A DNA stretch of 64,000 nucleotides. Origin: Roseimicrobium sp. ORNL1. GTDB lineage: Bacteria > Verrucomicrobiota > Verrucomicrobiia > Verrucomicrobiales > Verrucomicrobiaceae. The position numbers were made by a program, and so were the translations under genes. Location: positions 7,874,001 to 7,938,000 of the forward strand of contig NZ_CP049143.1 in assembly GCF_011044495.1 (NCBI RefSeq), read 5' to 3'. The number at the start of each line of letters is the position of its first letter. Positions within the stretch are counted from its first letter, which is position 1. The notes under the pieces are model-generated. The model searched no databases. It saw only the letters and a list, made by a program, of their open reading frames with translations, and had not been told where the DNA came from. Below, piece by piece: positions 26,231 to 34,914 of the stretch.

Positions 26231-28456
26231 TCAGTGGTTGAAAAGAAACTCCTTGGTATTCACCAGTGCCCAGATGAGATCCTCGAACGCCTGGCGCTTT
26301 GAGGTGGGTGCATCGAGTGCTTTGCCGCTGGCATCGGTGCGGGGCTTGGAAAGGTGCGCCACGGCGATGCGCAGCTCTTCGGGGTCGGGCTCACGCGCGA
26401 AGGCGGCGAGATAGAGTTCACGCACGCGCGCGGGCTCTGAGATTTCTGCTTTGGAGAGTTGTTCCGCGCGTCCTTCCTTGGCGGCGAGCTTCGCCTTCAC
26501 ATCAGCCGCGTTCATCAGATGGAGGCTCTGCGCGAGGCTGGAGGACTGCACGCGCTCGCATTCACACACGCTGGTACCTTCAGGACGGCCGAAGACCTTC
26601 AGGAAGGGAGAGGCGCGATTGTAGCTATTGTCCGGCAGTGAGATGGCGCGTGTGCCGGGAGGCAGGTCCGCGAAGTCCGAGCGTGCACCGGAGACTTGGT
26701 CGAGCGCATCCAGCAACACCTCGGCCTGCATGCGCTTCGGGTAGTAGTGGGAGAAGTTCTGGCGGTCGACCCCGTTGTGATCATTGGGCATCGCGCTGAG
26801 CTGATACGTGCGGCTCTGCGTGATGGCGCGCACCAAGGCACGAAGGTCGAAGTTGTTGTCCATGAAATGCTTCGCCAGCGCGTCGAGCAGTTCGGGATTG
26901 GTGGGCGGATTGGTATCGCGCATGTCATCCTCCGGCTCCACGAGGCCGCGCTTGAAGAAGTGTTTCCAGTAGCGATTCACCAGCGCCTTGGCGAAGAAGG
27001 GATTCGACTTGTCGCTCATCCAGTCGGCGAGTCGGAGACGTGGGTCTTCATCGGGAAGAATGTCCTGCGTGGGTGCGCCTAGGGCGGCAGGCTTCACCGG
27101 CTGACGCGTCTTCTTGTTCTCGTACTGGGCGACACCGCGCTTGTGGAAGATGAGGTCCTCACCGGCGATGGCGGTGGGCTTGCGTCCCACCTGGCTGAAG
27201 AAGGCGGCGAGGCTGTAGTAGTCATGCTGGCTCCAGCGCTCGAAGGGATGATGGTGGCACTGCGCGCACTGCATGCGCACGCCGAGGAAGAGCTGCGCCA
27301 CATCCTCGATTTGCTGATTCGGTTCCTTCACCCGCTTGTACCAGGCCACGGCGGGATTCGCCACGATGGTGCCGGTCGCTGCGAGAATCTGGCGCACGAT
27401 TTCATCGTAGGGCTTGTTCGCCAGAAGACTGTCGCGCATCCATGCGTGGAAGGCGAAGTTCGCGGTGATGTCCGCAGCGTCATCGCGCTTGTTCTTCAGC
27501 AGCGCCGTCCACTTGTTCGCGAAGTAGTCGGCGTAGTCAGGGCTGGTGAGGAGATTGTCGATGGCCTTGTCCCGCTTGTCGGCGTCCTGGCTCGCGAGGA
27601 AGTCCTTCGCCTCTTCCGCCGTGGGGAGGCGTCCAGCGATGTCCAGTGACACGCGACGCAGGAAGGAGGCGTCATCACACACCGGTGAGGGTGGAATGCC
27701 GATACGCTTCAGGTTGGCGAAGGCGAGGTCGTCGATGAAGTTCTTCGCGTCGGGCAGGTGATCCACCGCAGCGCCCAGCGGAATGGAGACACTGCACACC
27801 GTGACCATGCCGGCGTAGCGCACCATCACCGCCACGTTGCCGGGGATGTCGAGCGTCTTCACCAGGCCGGACTCGGTCGATTCCACCATGCTCTTCTCAT
27901 TGCCCTCATACAGGGCCATGCCGGTGACGTCGCGCGAGGCGCCATCGGAGTAGCGTGCGGTGACCTTGAGCTGCTGGGTGGCTTGCATCTTCATGGAGAT
28001 GCGCTTGGGCTCGACTTCGATGGAGATGAGCTTGGGGTCGGCCTCGGTGCCATACGCCATGCCTTCGCGGATCCAGCGCACCAGCGTTTCGAAATTCTCC
28101 GAGCCGGGTTCAAGTTGCTTGCCGCCGCCGTGGGGCACGATGTTCGCTGCCTTCAGCACCAGCAGGCTCTGCTCCGGTGCGGCGGGGAAGACGCGGCGGC
28201 CCTTCCCTTCCTTCACGATGTGCTCGAAGTCTTCCTGCGGTTCAAAGCCCAGCAGAGACAGCCGGAACCCGCGTTGACCTACGTCCGCCTTGGCGTGGCA
28301 CGAGCCGGTGTTGCAGCCCGCCTTGGTCAGGACGGGTGCGACGTCTTGCACAAAGGTCAGCGGGCGTGATCCTTCCGCCTGGACAGCAGAGGTCAATGCG
28401 GTCAAGGTGAGAGAGATCGAAAGCGCCGGAAGCGCTGGGCAAATTCTGCCAAGCAT
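26231..28456 (-). CDS. DUF1549 and DUF1553 (PSD1-type) exported protein with cytochrome-like motif
   Basis: First gene of the five-gene minus-strand operon, 741 residues. A Sec signal (to about residue 28, SAVQA) precedes a Planctomycete cytochrome-like region with GCNTGSCHAKADVGQRG, a CX4CH pattern typical of this family. Then follow a Big_2-like stretch (about 150-230), DUF1549 (about 255-440, with RRVSLDIAGRLPTAEEAKDF and QCAQCHHHPFERW, a genuine CxxCH) and DUF1553 (about 480-730, with NPFFAKALVNRYWKHFFKRG and SRTYQLS). The function of the family is unknown; it is thought to act in extracytoplasmic polymer or redox processes and is usually paired with DUF1501, here four genes downstream. 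Confidence 0.9.
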   Translation of the reverse strand: MLGRICPALPALSISLTLTALTSAVQAEGSRPLTFVQDVAPVLTKAGCNTGSCHAKADVGQRGFRLSLLGFEPQEDFEHIVKEGKGRRVFPAAPEQSLLVLKAANIVPHGGGKQLEPGSENFETLVRWIREGMAYGTEADPKLISIEVEPKRISMKMQATQQLKVTARYSDGASRDVTGMALYEGNEKSMVESTESGLVKTLDIPGNVAVMVRYAGMVTVCSVSIPLGAAVDHLPDAKNFIDDLAFANLKRIGIPPSPVCDDASFLRRVSLDIAGRLPTAEEAKDFLASQDADKRDKAIDNLLTSPDYADYFANKWTALLKNKRDDAADITANFAFHAWMRDSLLANKPYDEIVRQILAATGTIVANPAVAWYKRVKEPNQQIEDVAQLFLGVRMQCAQCHHHPFERWSQHDYYSLAAFFSQVGRKPTAIAGEDLIFHKRGVAQYENKKTRQPVKPAALGAPTQDILPDEDPRLRLADWMSDKSNPFFAKALVNRYWKHFFKRGLVEPEDDMRDTNPPTNPELLDALAKHFMDNNFDLRALVRAITQSRTYQLSAMPNDHNGVDRQNFSHYYPKRMQAEVLLDALDQVSGARSDFADLPPGTRAISLPDNSYNRASPFLKVFGRPEGTSVCECERVQSSSLAQSLHLMNAADVKAKLAAKEGRAEQLSKAEISEPARVRELYLAAFAREPDPEELRIAVAHLSKPRTDASGKALDAPTSKRQAFEDLIWALVNTKEFLFNH

Positions 28457-28715
28457 GCCGACTCATACGGGGTCTGGCCCCGGATACTGGCACCGTGGTG
28501 ACAATAGTCCGAGTCACCGTGATAAATGTAGGAGGAAACGGCACGCCCAGAGCTGGGCGGCGGGACGGCTGCCTCGTGCCGGGGCGAGGTCTGCGAGCAC
28601 CCACTGCATCCTTCCGAAACCACTTGCCCCTACGCCTGAGGAGGGCATAGTAGGCGCTCCGTTGCTGCGAGCTTGCTTGCAGGTTGGCGTTGAACGACAA
28701 CGTCTAACGGCTATC

Positions 28716-28791
28716 GCCAGTTTAGCTCAGTTGGTAGAGCAGCTGATTTGTAATCAGCAGGTCGTCGGTTCGAGTCCGACAACTGGCTCCA
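28716..28791 (+). tRNA. tRNA-Thr (anticodon UGU)
   Basis: A full cloverleaf can be drawn: acceptor GCCAGTT/AACTGGC, D arm TAGCTCAGTTGGTAGAGCA, anticodon stem GCTGA/TCAGC with loop TTTGTAA giving anticodon TGT, and T arm GTCGG TTCGAGT CCGAC. The discriminator base is T and CCA is encoded (28789-28791). It reads ACA codons. It is alone, between the minus-strand operon and the aldehyde oxidoreductase operon. Confidence 0.97.
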
Positions 28792-29218
28792 TTGAGGATG
28801 GGAGCATGACATTCCTTTTTGGATGAAAGGCAGTTACGCGATGGGAGACCTTTGGCTTCCGCCAGGGCCGGAGACCGCGCCACTTCGTTCGCAACGCTCG
28901 GGGTCGATTTGGGTGGGGCCGCTGGTCTCTCCCAGCCTGCGGGAGCAACAGCAGTCGGTCCTCTAGAAGCAGGCGCCTGCTGCATACCGTGGCGGATACG
29001 CTTCATTCCTGCTCGCCGTAGTGAGAGGTCGATATGTCAGAGGCGATCCATGCTGAAATTATCGAAATTGCCGGCTGGCTGCCAGACCGGGAAGGGCCTC
29101 CCCTTAGGAGGCGATCATCCGTGGACACGATGCCCTTGCACGGCCGTACCGAGGCGTTCGAGCGATTATCTTGATGCGCCCGGTTTACCGTGAAACGCGC
29201 ACACGTCGTGATTGAGTT
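28792..29218. other. Intergenic region between tRNA-Thr and the aldehyde oxidoreductase operon
   Basis: A 427-base stretch without a supported gene. Apart from a short hairpin, GCCTCC/GGAGGC around CCTTA at 29096-29112, no repeat of the tRNA 3' end, integrase fragment or clear promoter was seen. It must hold the control region of the operon starting at 29219. Confidence 0.5.
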
Positions 29219-29866
29219 ATGGCCCGTCCCAACAACCCCGATATTTCCAGGCGCGGGTTCTTAACCGTGGGGACCGCATCGGTGGCGGCGACGATGGTTC
29301 CGCCCATCGCCCATTCGCAGATTCCGGCTAATGAGCCTCCAAGTGTTGCACCGTCCATGGTGAAGGTGGCTTTGGAGGTGAATGGCAAAGCATGTGAGCT
29401 GGAGCTTGATACGCGGACCACCTTGCTTGATGCGCTCCGCGAGCATCTTCACCTCACTGGCAGCAAGAAGGGATGTGACCAGGGGCAGTGTGGTGCGTGC
29501 ACGGTGATAGCCGGAGGCCGCCGTATCAATTCTTGCCTGACGCTCGCTGTCATGCACCAAGGTGACAAGATTACCACGATTGAGGGACTCGGCACGGCTG
29601 AGAATCTGCATCCCATGCAGGCCGCTTTTGTGAAGTGCGACGGCTATCAGTGCGGCTATTGCACACCAGGCCAGATTTGTTCTGCGGTGGCCATGTTGCA
29701 GGAGGTGAAGGCAGGAGTGCCAAGTCACGTGACACCTGACCTGAAGGTGGCCCCGCAACTCACCCCTGGCGAGTTTCGTGAGCGCATGAGCGGAAACATC
29801 TGCCGTTGCGGGGCCTATTCCAACATTGCTGAGGCAATCACCGAGGTGGCTGGCAACCAGGCATGA
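29219..29866 (+). CDS. paoA: Periplasmic aldehyde oxidoreductase, [2Fe-2S] subunit
   Basis: A 215-residue iron-sulfur subunit of the xanthine-oxidase family, closest in layout to E. coli PaoA. It has a twin-arginine signal ([19 protein letters not shown], residues 9-27). A plant-type ferredoxin cluster follows: [12 protein letters not shown] near 88-99 and the later NSC near 108. The second domain has [13 protein letters not shown] near 143 and [12 protein letters not shown] near 192, which bind the second [2Fe-2S] cluster. Electrons pass from the molybdenum centre of PaoC through these clusters to FAD on PaoB. The TAT signal on this subunit is expected to carry the folded complex across the membrane. 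The stop overlaps the paoB start by ATGA. Confidence 0.93.
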   Translation: MARPNNPDISRRGFLTVGTASVAATMVPPIAHSQIPANEPPSVAPSMVKVALEVNGKACELELDTRTTLLDALREHLHLTGSKKGCDQGQCGACTVIAGGRRINSCLTLAVMHQGDKITTIEGLGTAENLHPMQAAFVKCDGYQCGYCTPGQICSAVAMLQEVKAGVPSHVTPDLKVAPQLTPGEFRERMSGNICRCGAYSNIAEAITEVAGNQA

Positions 29867-30822
29867 AACCCTTTACTTTCGAGCGAGCCCGGACGCCTGC
29901 TGAGGCGGCAGCAGCAGCTGCACGCAACCCTGGAGCCAGGTTTGTCGCAGGGGGTACTAATCTGCTGGATCTCATGAAGCTTGAGATCGAAACCCCCACC
30001 CACCTCATTGACGTCAACGGTCTGGGTCTGGATAAGATCGAGGACACTGCAGACCACGGCCTGCGAATTGGCGCTCTCGTCCGTAACACGGACCTCGCCG
30101 CAGACGAGCGGGTTCGCAGGGACTATGAGGTGCTTTCGCGGGCGCTGGTGGCAGGTGCATCGGGCCAGCTCCGTAACATGGCAACTACCGCCGGCAATCT
30201 GTTGCAACGAACCCGGTGCCCGTATTTCTACGACACAAACCAACCGTGCAACAAGCGTAGCCCTGGGACGGGGTGTGGTGCCATCGGAGGCTTCAGTCGA
30301 CAGCATGCGGTAATCGGCGTGAGTGATGCCTGCATTGCCACTCATCCGAGCGACATGGCGGTTGCCATGCGCGTCCTTGATGCTGTCGTGGAAACGATCC
30401 TCCAGGACGGCACAACGAGAAGCATCCCCATCGCCGAGTTTCATCGACTGCCCGAGGATAGACCTCACATTGATACCGTGCTGAAGCCGGGGGAACTGAT
30501 CACCTCTGTCACTCTGCCCCCACCTGCTGGTGGCGTTCACATCTACTACAAAGTCCGTGACCGTGCGTCTTATGCTTTCGCTCTGATATCAGTAGCGGCC
30601 ATTATCCAGCCCGATGGATCCGGGCGGGTGGCTTTGGGCGGCGTTGCCCACAAGCCGTGGCGTGTCGAGGAGGCGGAGCGCGAGATACCGCGTGGAGCAA
30701 AGGCTGTGGCAGCACGGTTGCTGCAGGGTGCCAAGCCAACACCAGAGAACGCCTACAAACTTAAACTCGTTGAGCGCACGCTCGCCGCCGTGCTTGCACA
30801 AGCAAAGGGAGGACAAATATGA
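29863..30822 (+). CDS. paoB: Aldehyde oxidoreductase, FAD-binding subunit with [4Fe-4S] cluster
   Basis: A 319-residue CO-dehydrogenase flavoprotein-like subunit. The FAD motif [15 protein letters not shown] is at about 26-40 and [18 protein letters not shown] is near 107-124. The extra cysteines in [23 protein letters not shown] (about 118-142) match those that bind an additional [4Fe-4S] cluster in E. coli PaoB. The C-terminal domain (from about 215) is the CO_deh_flav_C fold. It accepts electrons from PaoA. Its ATG and stop overlap the neighbours by 4 bases each, so paoA, paoB and paoC are translationally coupled. Confidence 0.92.
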   Translation: MKPFTFERARTPAEAAAAAARNPGARFVAGGTNLLDLMKLEIETPTHLIDVNGLGLDKIEDTADHGLRIGALVRNTDLAADERVRRDYEVLSRALVAGASGQLRNMATTAGNLLQRTRCPYFYDTNQPCNKRSPGTGCGAIGGFSRQHAVIGVSDACIATHPSDMAVAMRVLDAVVETILQDGTTRSIPIAEFHRLPEDRPHIDTVLKPGELITSVTLPPPAGGVHIYYKVRDRASYAFALISVAAIIQPDGSGRVALGGVAHKPWRVEEAEREIPRGAKAVAARLLQGAKPTPENAYKLKLVERTLAAVLAQAKGGQI

Positions 30823-31181
30823 AATTCGACGCTCCCGCGACGGACAATCCGATAGATCAGCTGAAAGTGGTCGGGAAGGCCACTGACCGCATCGACGGAC
30901 CATTGAAAACAACAGGGTCGGCTCCCTATGCCTATGAACGGCATGACGTGGCACCTGATGCGGCCTATGGCTACATTGTACCCAGTGCCATTGCGAAGGG
31001 ACGCATCCGCACGATTGAACTGGGGGAAGCCCGGCGCGCGCCTGGTGTGCTGGCCATTGTCACTGCAAAGACGGCAGGCAAGCTGGGCAAGGGGAAGATG
31101 AACACGGCCACATTGCTGGGTGGTCCTGACATTGAGTCATTATCATCAAGCGATTGCTCTTGTTGTTGCGGACACTTTTGA
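30819..31181 (+). pseudogene. paoC: Aldehyde oxidoreductase molybdenum subunit, N-terminal part before a frameshift
   Basis: The first 106 residues match the N-terminus of PaoC (NPIDQLKVVGKATDRIDGPL near 8-27, AAYGYIVPSAIAKGR near 48). Homology stops after LLGGPDIE at 31134-31136, and the frame then reads 14 unrelated residues, SLSSSDCSCCCGHF, to a stop at 31181. The expected continuation (HYHQAIALVVA) is present one base later, from 31138. So an extra T at 31137 appears to have been inserted. If real, this frame yields only a 120-residue fragment lacking all cofactor-binding parts; if it is a sequencing error, the gene is intact. Confidence 0.85.
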
Positions 31182-33096
31182 ACAGGCTCGGGCTGCTGCA
31201 AATCTTGTGCGGGTGAAATACGACAAGGCCGCCGGTAGATACGACCTCGCTGCGGTCAAGGACTCCGCACCAATGGCCGAGCGCATCACTTCGGGTCCGC
31301 CTGCGAGCGCCGTTGGCAACTTTGCAGAGGCCTTCGCGGATGCTCCTGTTCAACTGGATCAAACTTATACCACACCCGACCAGTCCCATTGCATGATGGA
31401 GCCTCACGCCACCACAGCGGTATGGGAAGGTGACAAGGTCACGCTGTGGACATCGAACCAGATGGTCGATTGGTGCAGAACTGAACTCGCAACGACGCTC
31501 GGCATCGAAAAGGAAAATGTTCGCATCATCTCGCCCTACGTGGGAGGAGGCTTCGGAGTAAAACTGTTCCTGCGCGCAGATGCGCTTCTCGCTGCATTAG
31601 GCGCTCGCGCTGCCAGGCGCCCGGTAAAGGTAACTCTCCAAAGGGCTTTGATCGCAAACAATACCACGCACCGGCCAGCAACGATTCAGCGCATTCGCAT
31701 CGGGGCTACGCGCGAGGGAAAAATTACTGCCATAGGTCATGAAAGCTGGTCAGGGGACTTGCCCGAGGGCAAACCGGACGGCGCGGTTCATCAGACACGT
31801 CATCTCTATGCTGGCGAGCACCGAATGACAGCAACGCGCCTTGCAGTCCTCGACCTTCCCGAAGCGAACGCGATGCGTGCTCCCGGCGAGGCAACTGGGC
31901 TGATGGCGCTCGAAATTGCGATGGATGAGATGGCGGAGAAATTGGGAATCGACCCTGTGGAGTTTAGAATTGCCAATGACACGCAGGTAGTACCTGACGA
32001 TCCGTCTCCGCCATCCTCAGACGATCCGCAGGGTAAAAAGCCGGAGGCTGCCGAGAGCAAGCAAGCTGGCAAGGCAAAGCCCTTTTCCCTGCGCCAGCTT
32101 GTGGAATGTCTCCGCCTCGGTGCAACGCGGTTTGAGTGGGGGAAGCGGAATCCGAAACCGGTGAGCCAGCGTGAGGGCATGTGGCTTGTGGGATATGGAA
32201 TGGCCGCAGCCTACCGGGGCAATCAGCTCACCAAGTCCGGGGCCAGGGTCAAGGTCGACAAGCAAGGCCTCGTGACGGTTGAAACCGATATGACGGATAT
32301 CGGCACAGGGAGCTACACGATCATTGCCCAGACCGCCGCCGAGATGCTCGGCGTTCCGCTGGAAAAAGTAGTGGTGCGTCTGGGAGACTCCAATTTCCCG
32401 GTGTCTTCAGGTTCGGGAGGGCAATGGGGCGGGAACTGCTCCACTGCCGGTGTTTTTGCGGCTTGCACGAAACTGCGTGAAGTCATCGCTCAAAAGCTCG
32501 GTGTGAACCCGGCTGAGGCTGTTTTCTCAGAGGGGAGGGTCCGTGCTGGGAGTCACGATGTTTCGCTCGGTGAGGCGGTCGGTACAGATGGATTGGTTGC
32601 TGAAGACACCATCGAATTTGGCGAAATCAGCAAGGAGAAGCAGCAATCCACATTTGGAGCTCACTTCGTAGAAGTGGCAGTTCATGCGGCCACGGGGGAG
32701 ACTCGCATCCGCCGAATGCTGGCGGTGTGTGCAGCTGGGCGCATACTCAATCCCAAAGCAGCTCGCAGCCAGGTGATCGGAGCTATGACCATGGGGGCGG
32801 GTGCAGCTCTCATGGAGCATCTCGCGGTGGATAAACAGCGCGGTTTCTTTGTAAATCACGACCTCGCCACGTACGAGGTGCCCGTTCATGCGGACATTCC
32901 GCACCAGGAGGTAATTTTCCTGGATGAAACGGATCCCATGTCCTCTCCCATGAAGGCCAAAGGCGTTGCTGAACTTGGCATCTGCGGTGTGGCGGCGGCG
33001 GTTGCCAATGCCATCTACCATGCAACAGGGGTCCGCGTTCGGGAGTATCCCATTACTCTCGATAAACTTCTCGATGGCTTGCCAAACTTGGGATGA
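31120..33096 (+). pseudogene. paoC: Aldehyde oxidoreductase molybdenum subunit, main part after the frameshift
   Basis: From 31138 this frame carries 652 residues of PaoC, the subunit that binds molybdopterin cytosine dinucleotide and oxidises aldehydes in the periplasm. Conserved stretches include HYHQAIALVVADTFEQARAA, YTTPDQSHCMMEPHATTAVW, ISPYVGGGFGVKLFLRADAL, ANAMRAPGEATGLMALE, TDMTDIGTGSYTIIAQTAAE and SGGQWGGN. The catalytic Glu lies in KGVAELGICGVAAAVANA near the C-terminus and is kept. Joined with the first part the protein would be about 758 residues, slightly longer than E. coli PaoC (732), partly through a charged Pro/Lys/Glu insert near 32000-32070. A GTG at 31120 could in theory start it alone, but the N-terminal domain would be lost. 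The rest shows no decay. Confidence 0.85.
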
Positions 33097-34004
33097 AAGA
33101 GGTGCGTGACATCGTGAAGTTCTGGGAACGGAGCGGAGGTGAGCCTCTCGCGCTTGCCACATTGGTGGCAGCCCGGGGCTCAAGTTACCGGCGTCCAGGG
33201 GCAAGAATGCTGATTAGCGCTGCCGGAGAGGCAGTGGGAGGAGTCAGCGCGGGATGTATTGAAGATGACGTCATCGCCTGCGCCCAACAGGTCCTAAAAA
33301 CCGGGATGCCCAGGTTGATGACGGTCGATACACGGCGTCGTTTTGGCTGCAATGGAGCCATCGACATCTTTGTGGAACCAGCGGACTGCGGGCTGCTATC
33401 TGGCTTGAGGGAATCAGTAGGACAGCGACAGAGCTGCCTGCTGGAGACGGTCTTCCTGGGGGAATCCCAGGGCACACGTTTCGCAACGTCGGAGCCGGCG
33501 TTTGGCGCCTTCATACAGAAAATTGAGCCTTCATTGCGGCTCGTCCTCATCGGTGACAGTTCCGAAACTCGCGCCCTTGGTGCCTATGGCATGCTTCTGG
33601 GTTGGGATGTTTTGCAGATGCAGGGTTCCATGTCCCCGCCCATGCATGACCTGGACGAGCGTACTGCGGTGCTAATTTCAACACACAACTATGGCAGAGA
33701 TTGCACGCTGCTGCGGGCACTGCTGCCGGTCGGTCTCAAGTACCTCGGTTTGGTTGGTTCACGCCGCCGCCGTGACGAATTGCTCTTCGATGTGATGCAT
33801 GGTGAGGTGTCATGCTATTCTTCGCTCTTTGCTCCGGCAGGCTTGCACATCGCGGCCGAAGCACCTGAAGAGATTGCGCTCTCAATCGCTGCGGAAATCC
33901 AGAGCGTCTTTGAAAATGGGACGGCTGAGCATCTGTGTCATCGCAGGTCAGCCATTCATCAGAACGAAGTTGAGAGAAGTCCATGCATCGGATCGGCGGC
34001 ATAG
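33093..34004 (+). CDS. paoD: XdhC/CoxI family molybdenum cofactor maturation protein (PaoD-like)
   Basis: A 303-residue protein of the XdhC/CoxI family. The N-terminal domain has LVAARGSSYRRPGARMLIS (about 24-42) and GGVSAGCIEDDVI (about 49-61, with the family Cys). The C-terminal Rossmann-like domain has YLGLVGSRRRRDEL near 219. Such proteins bind the mature cofactor and insert it into the apo-enzyme. In E. coli paoD has this job for PaoABC, and gene order is the same here. It overlaps paoC by ATGA and mocA by 22 bases. Confidence 0.88.
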   Translation: MKEVRDIVKFWERSGGEPLALATLVAARGSSYRRPGARMLISAAGEAVGGVSAGCIEDDVIACAQQVLKTGMPRLMTVDTRRRFGCNGAIDIFVEPADCGLLSGLRESVGQRQSCLLETVFLGESQGTRFATSEPAFGAFIQKIEPSLRLVLIGDSSETRALGAYGMLLGWDVLQMQGSMSPPMHDLDERTAVLISTHNYGRDCTLLRALLPVGLKYLGLVGSRRRRDELLFDVMHGEVSCYSSLFAPAGLHIAAEAPEEIALSIAAEIQSVFENGTAEHLCHRRSAIHQNEVERSPCIGSAA

Positions 34005-34576
34005 TTCTGGCTGCAGGTGGTTCAACTCGTTTGGGTTCGCCCAAGCAGTTGCTCAGGCTTCAGGGGGAATCGCTGGTTAGAACTGCGGTAAAGGCGGCGC
34101 AGCAAGGCGGCTGTGATTTGGTTTGCGTTGTGACCGGACACGCGCGGGAAGCAGTGGAAAAGGAACTCACGCATGCTCGTCCGCTGCTGGTGCACAATGA
34201 GAAGTGGGGGCGTGGCATGGGCAGCTCCATCCGTTTAGGAGTCACTGCGGTCCAGCCTGCATCCGCCGTGATCTTGCTCGCGTGCGACCAGCCTGCAGTG
34301 GATGCGCAGGTTGTCCGCTCCTTGATTGCTGAGCATTACCGGACCGGACAAGCGATCGTGGCGTCTCAATACTCAGGCACCTGCGGCATCCCAGTCCTGT
34401 TCGACGAGTCCTGCTTCCCTGAGCTCGCAAATCTGGCGGACGACCGCGGAGCCAAGTCGATCATTGAGGCGGACATGGGACGTGTGGCGCATCTCGCATT
34501 TCCGGAAGGGGCATTGGACCTGGACTCTCCGGCGGACCTAGAAGCGTGGCGGAAGAGACTCATGTCTTTGCCTTGA
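33983..34576 (+). CDS. mocA: Molybdenum cofactor cytidylyltransferase-like protein (MocA/MobA family)
   Basis: A 197-residue nucleotidyltransferase. The N-terminal GGIVLAAGGSTRLGSPKQLL is the NTP-binding signature of the MobA/MocA group, and the SPKQLL form fits MocA, which makes molybdopterin cytosine dinucleotide from CTP. Other motifs are KWGRGMGSSIRLG (about 73-85), ILLACDQPAV (about 94-103, metal-binding Asp) and DRGAKSIIE (about 154). PaoABC-type enzymes need this cytosine form, so the operon appears to encode enzyme, chaperone and cofactor enzyme together. It overlaps paoD and is last in the operon. Confidence 0.9.
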   Translation: MHRIGGIVLAAGGSTRLGSPKQLLRLQGESLVRTAVKAAQQGGCDLVCVVTGHAREAVEKELTHARPLLVHNEKWGRGMGSSIRLGVTAVQPASAVILLACDQPAVDAQVVRSLIAEHYRTGQAIVASQYSGTCGIPVLFDESCFPELANLADDRGAKSIIEADMGRVAHLAFPEGALDLDSPADLEAWRKRLMSLP

Positions 34577-34914
34577 CTACTGAGCAGCCCTTTTGTCCGG
34601 AATGCAGGTCTGGGTTCCGAGCCCAAGTGACTCAGTGCGATGTCCTGAGTGTGCGTCAGAGGAATACCGGCTTATCCTAGAGTGGATACCCATCACTTAT
34701 GAGGGGAGACGATAGTATGTTTTTGTCCAATAAGTGTGTGAGCGAAAATAATTAACCTGCAAAATGCATCTTATGTCGATATAGAACTTAGACATCATTG
34801 CATAACGCGCTGGGCGGTTCGCATTTCCGGGCAAGCGCATAAAGAAAGCGGGACATGGATGCTATCCATGTCCCGCCGTTCGAAGCGAGGGATGTGTGAA
34901 TAAGTGCCGGGCCG
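34577..34914. other. Intergenic region between convergent genes
   Basis: A 338-base stretch. The AT-rich section at 34700-34800 contains no frame I can support. The only clear element is the hairpin at 34848-34876, which serves the minus-strand gene. Confidence 0.5.
34841..34876 (-). terminator. Intrinsic terminator of the minus-strand secreted protein gene
   Basis: GCGGGACATGGAT at 34848-34860 pairs perfectly with 34864-34876 over 13 base pairs with a 3-base loop. On the minus strand the stem is followed by TTTCTTT. It lies 38 bases after the stop of the gene ending at 34915. Confidence 0.85.

Noticed and set aside
28722-29006. Minus-strand frame covering the tRNA gene
   Set aside because: Its C-terminus (CRTRTDDLLITNQLLYQLS) is the typical translation of the antisense strand of a tRNA; such frames are common false genes.
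28716-29218. Attachment site at the tRNA-Thr 3' end
   Set aside because: No second copy of the last 15-20 bases of the tRNA was seen elsewhere in the window and no integrase is encoded.
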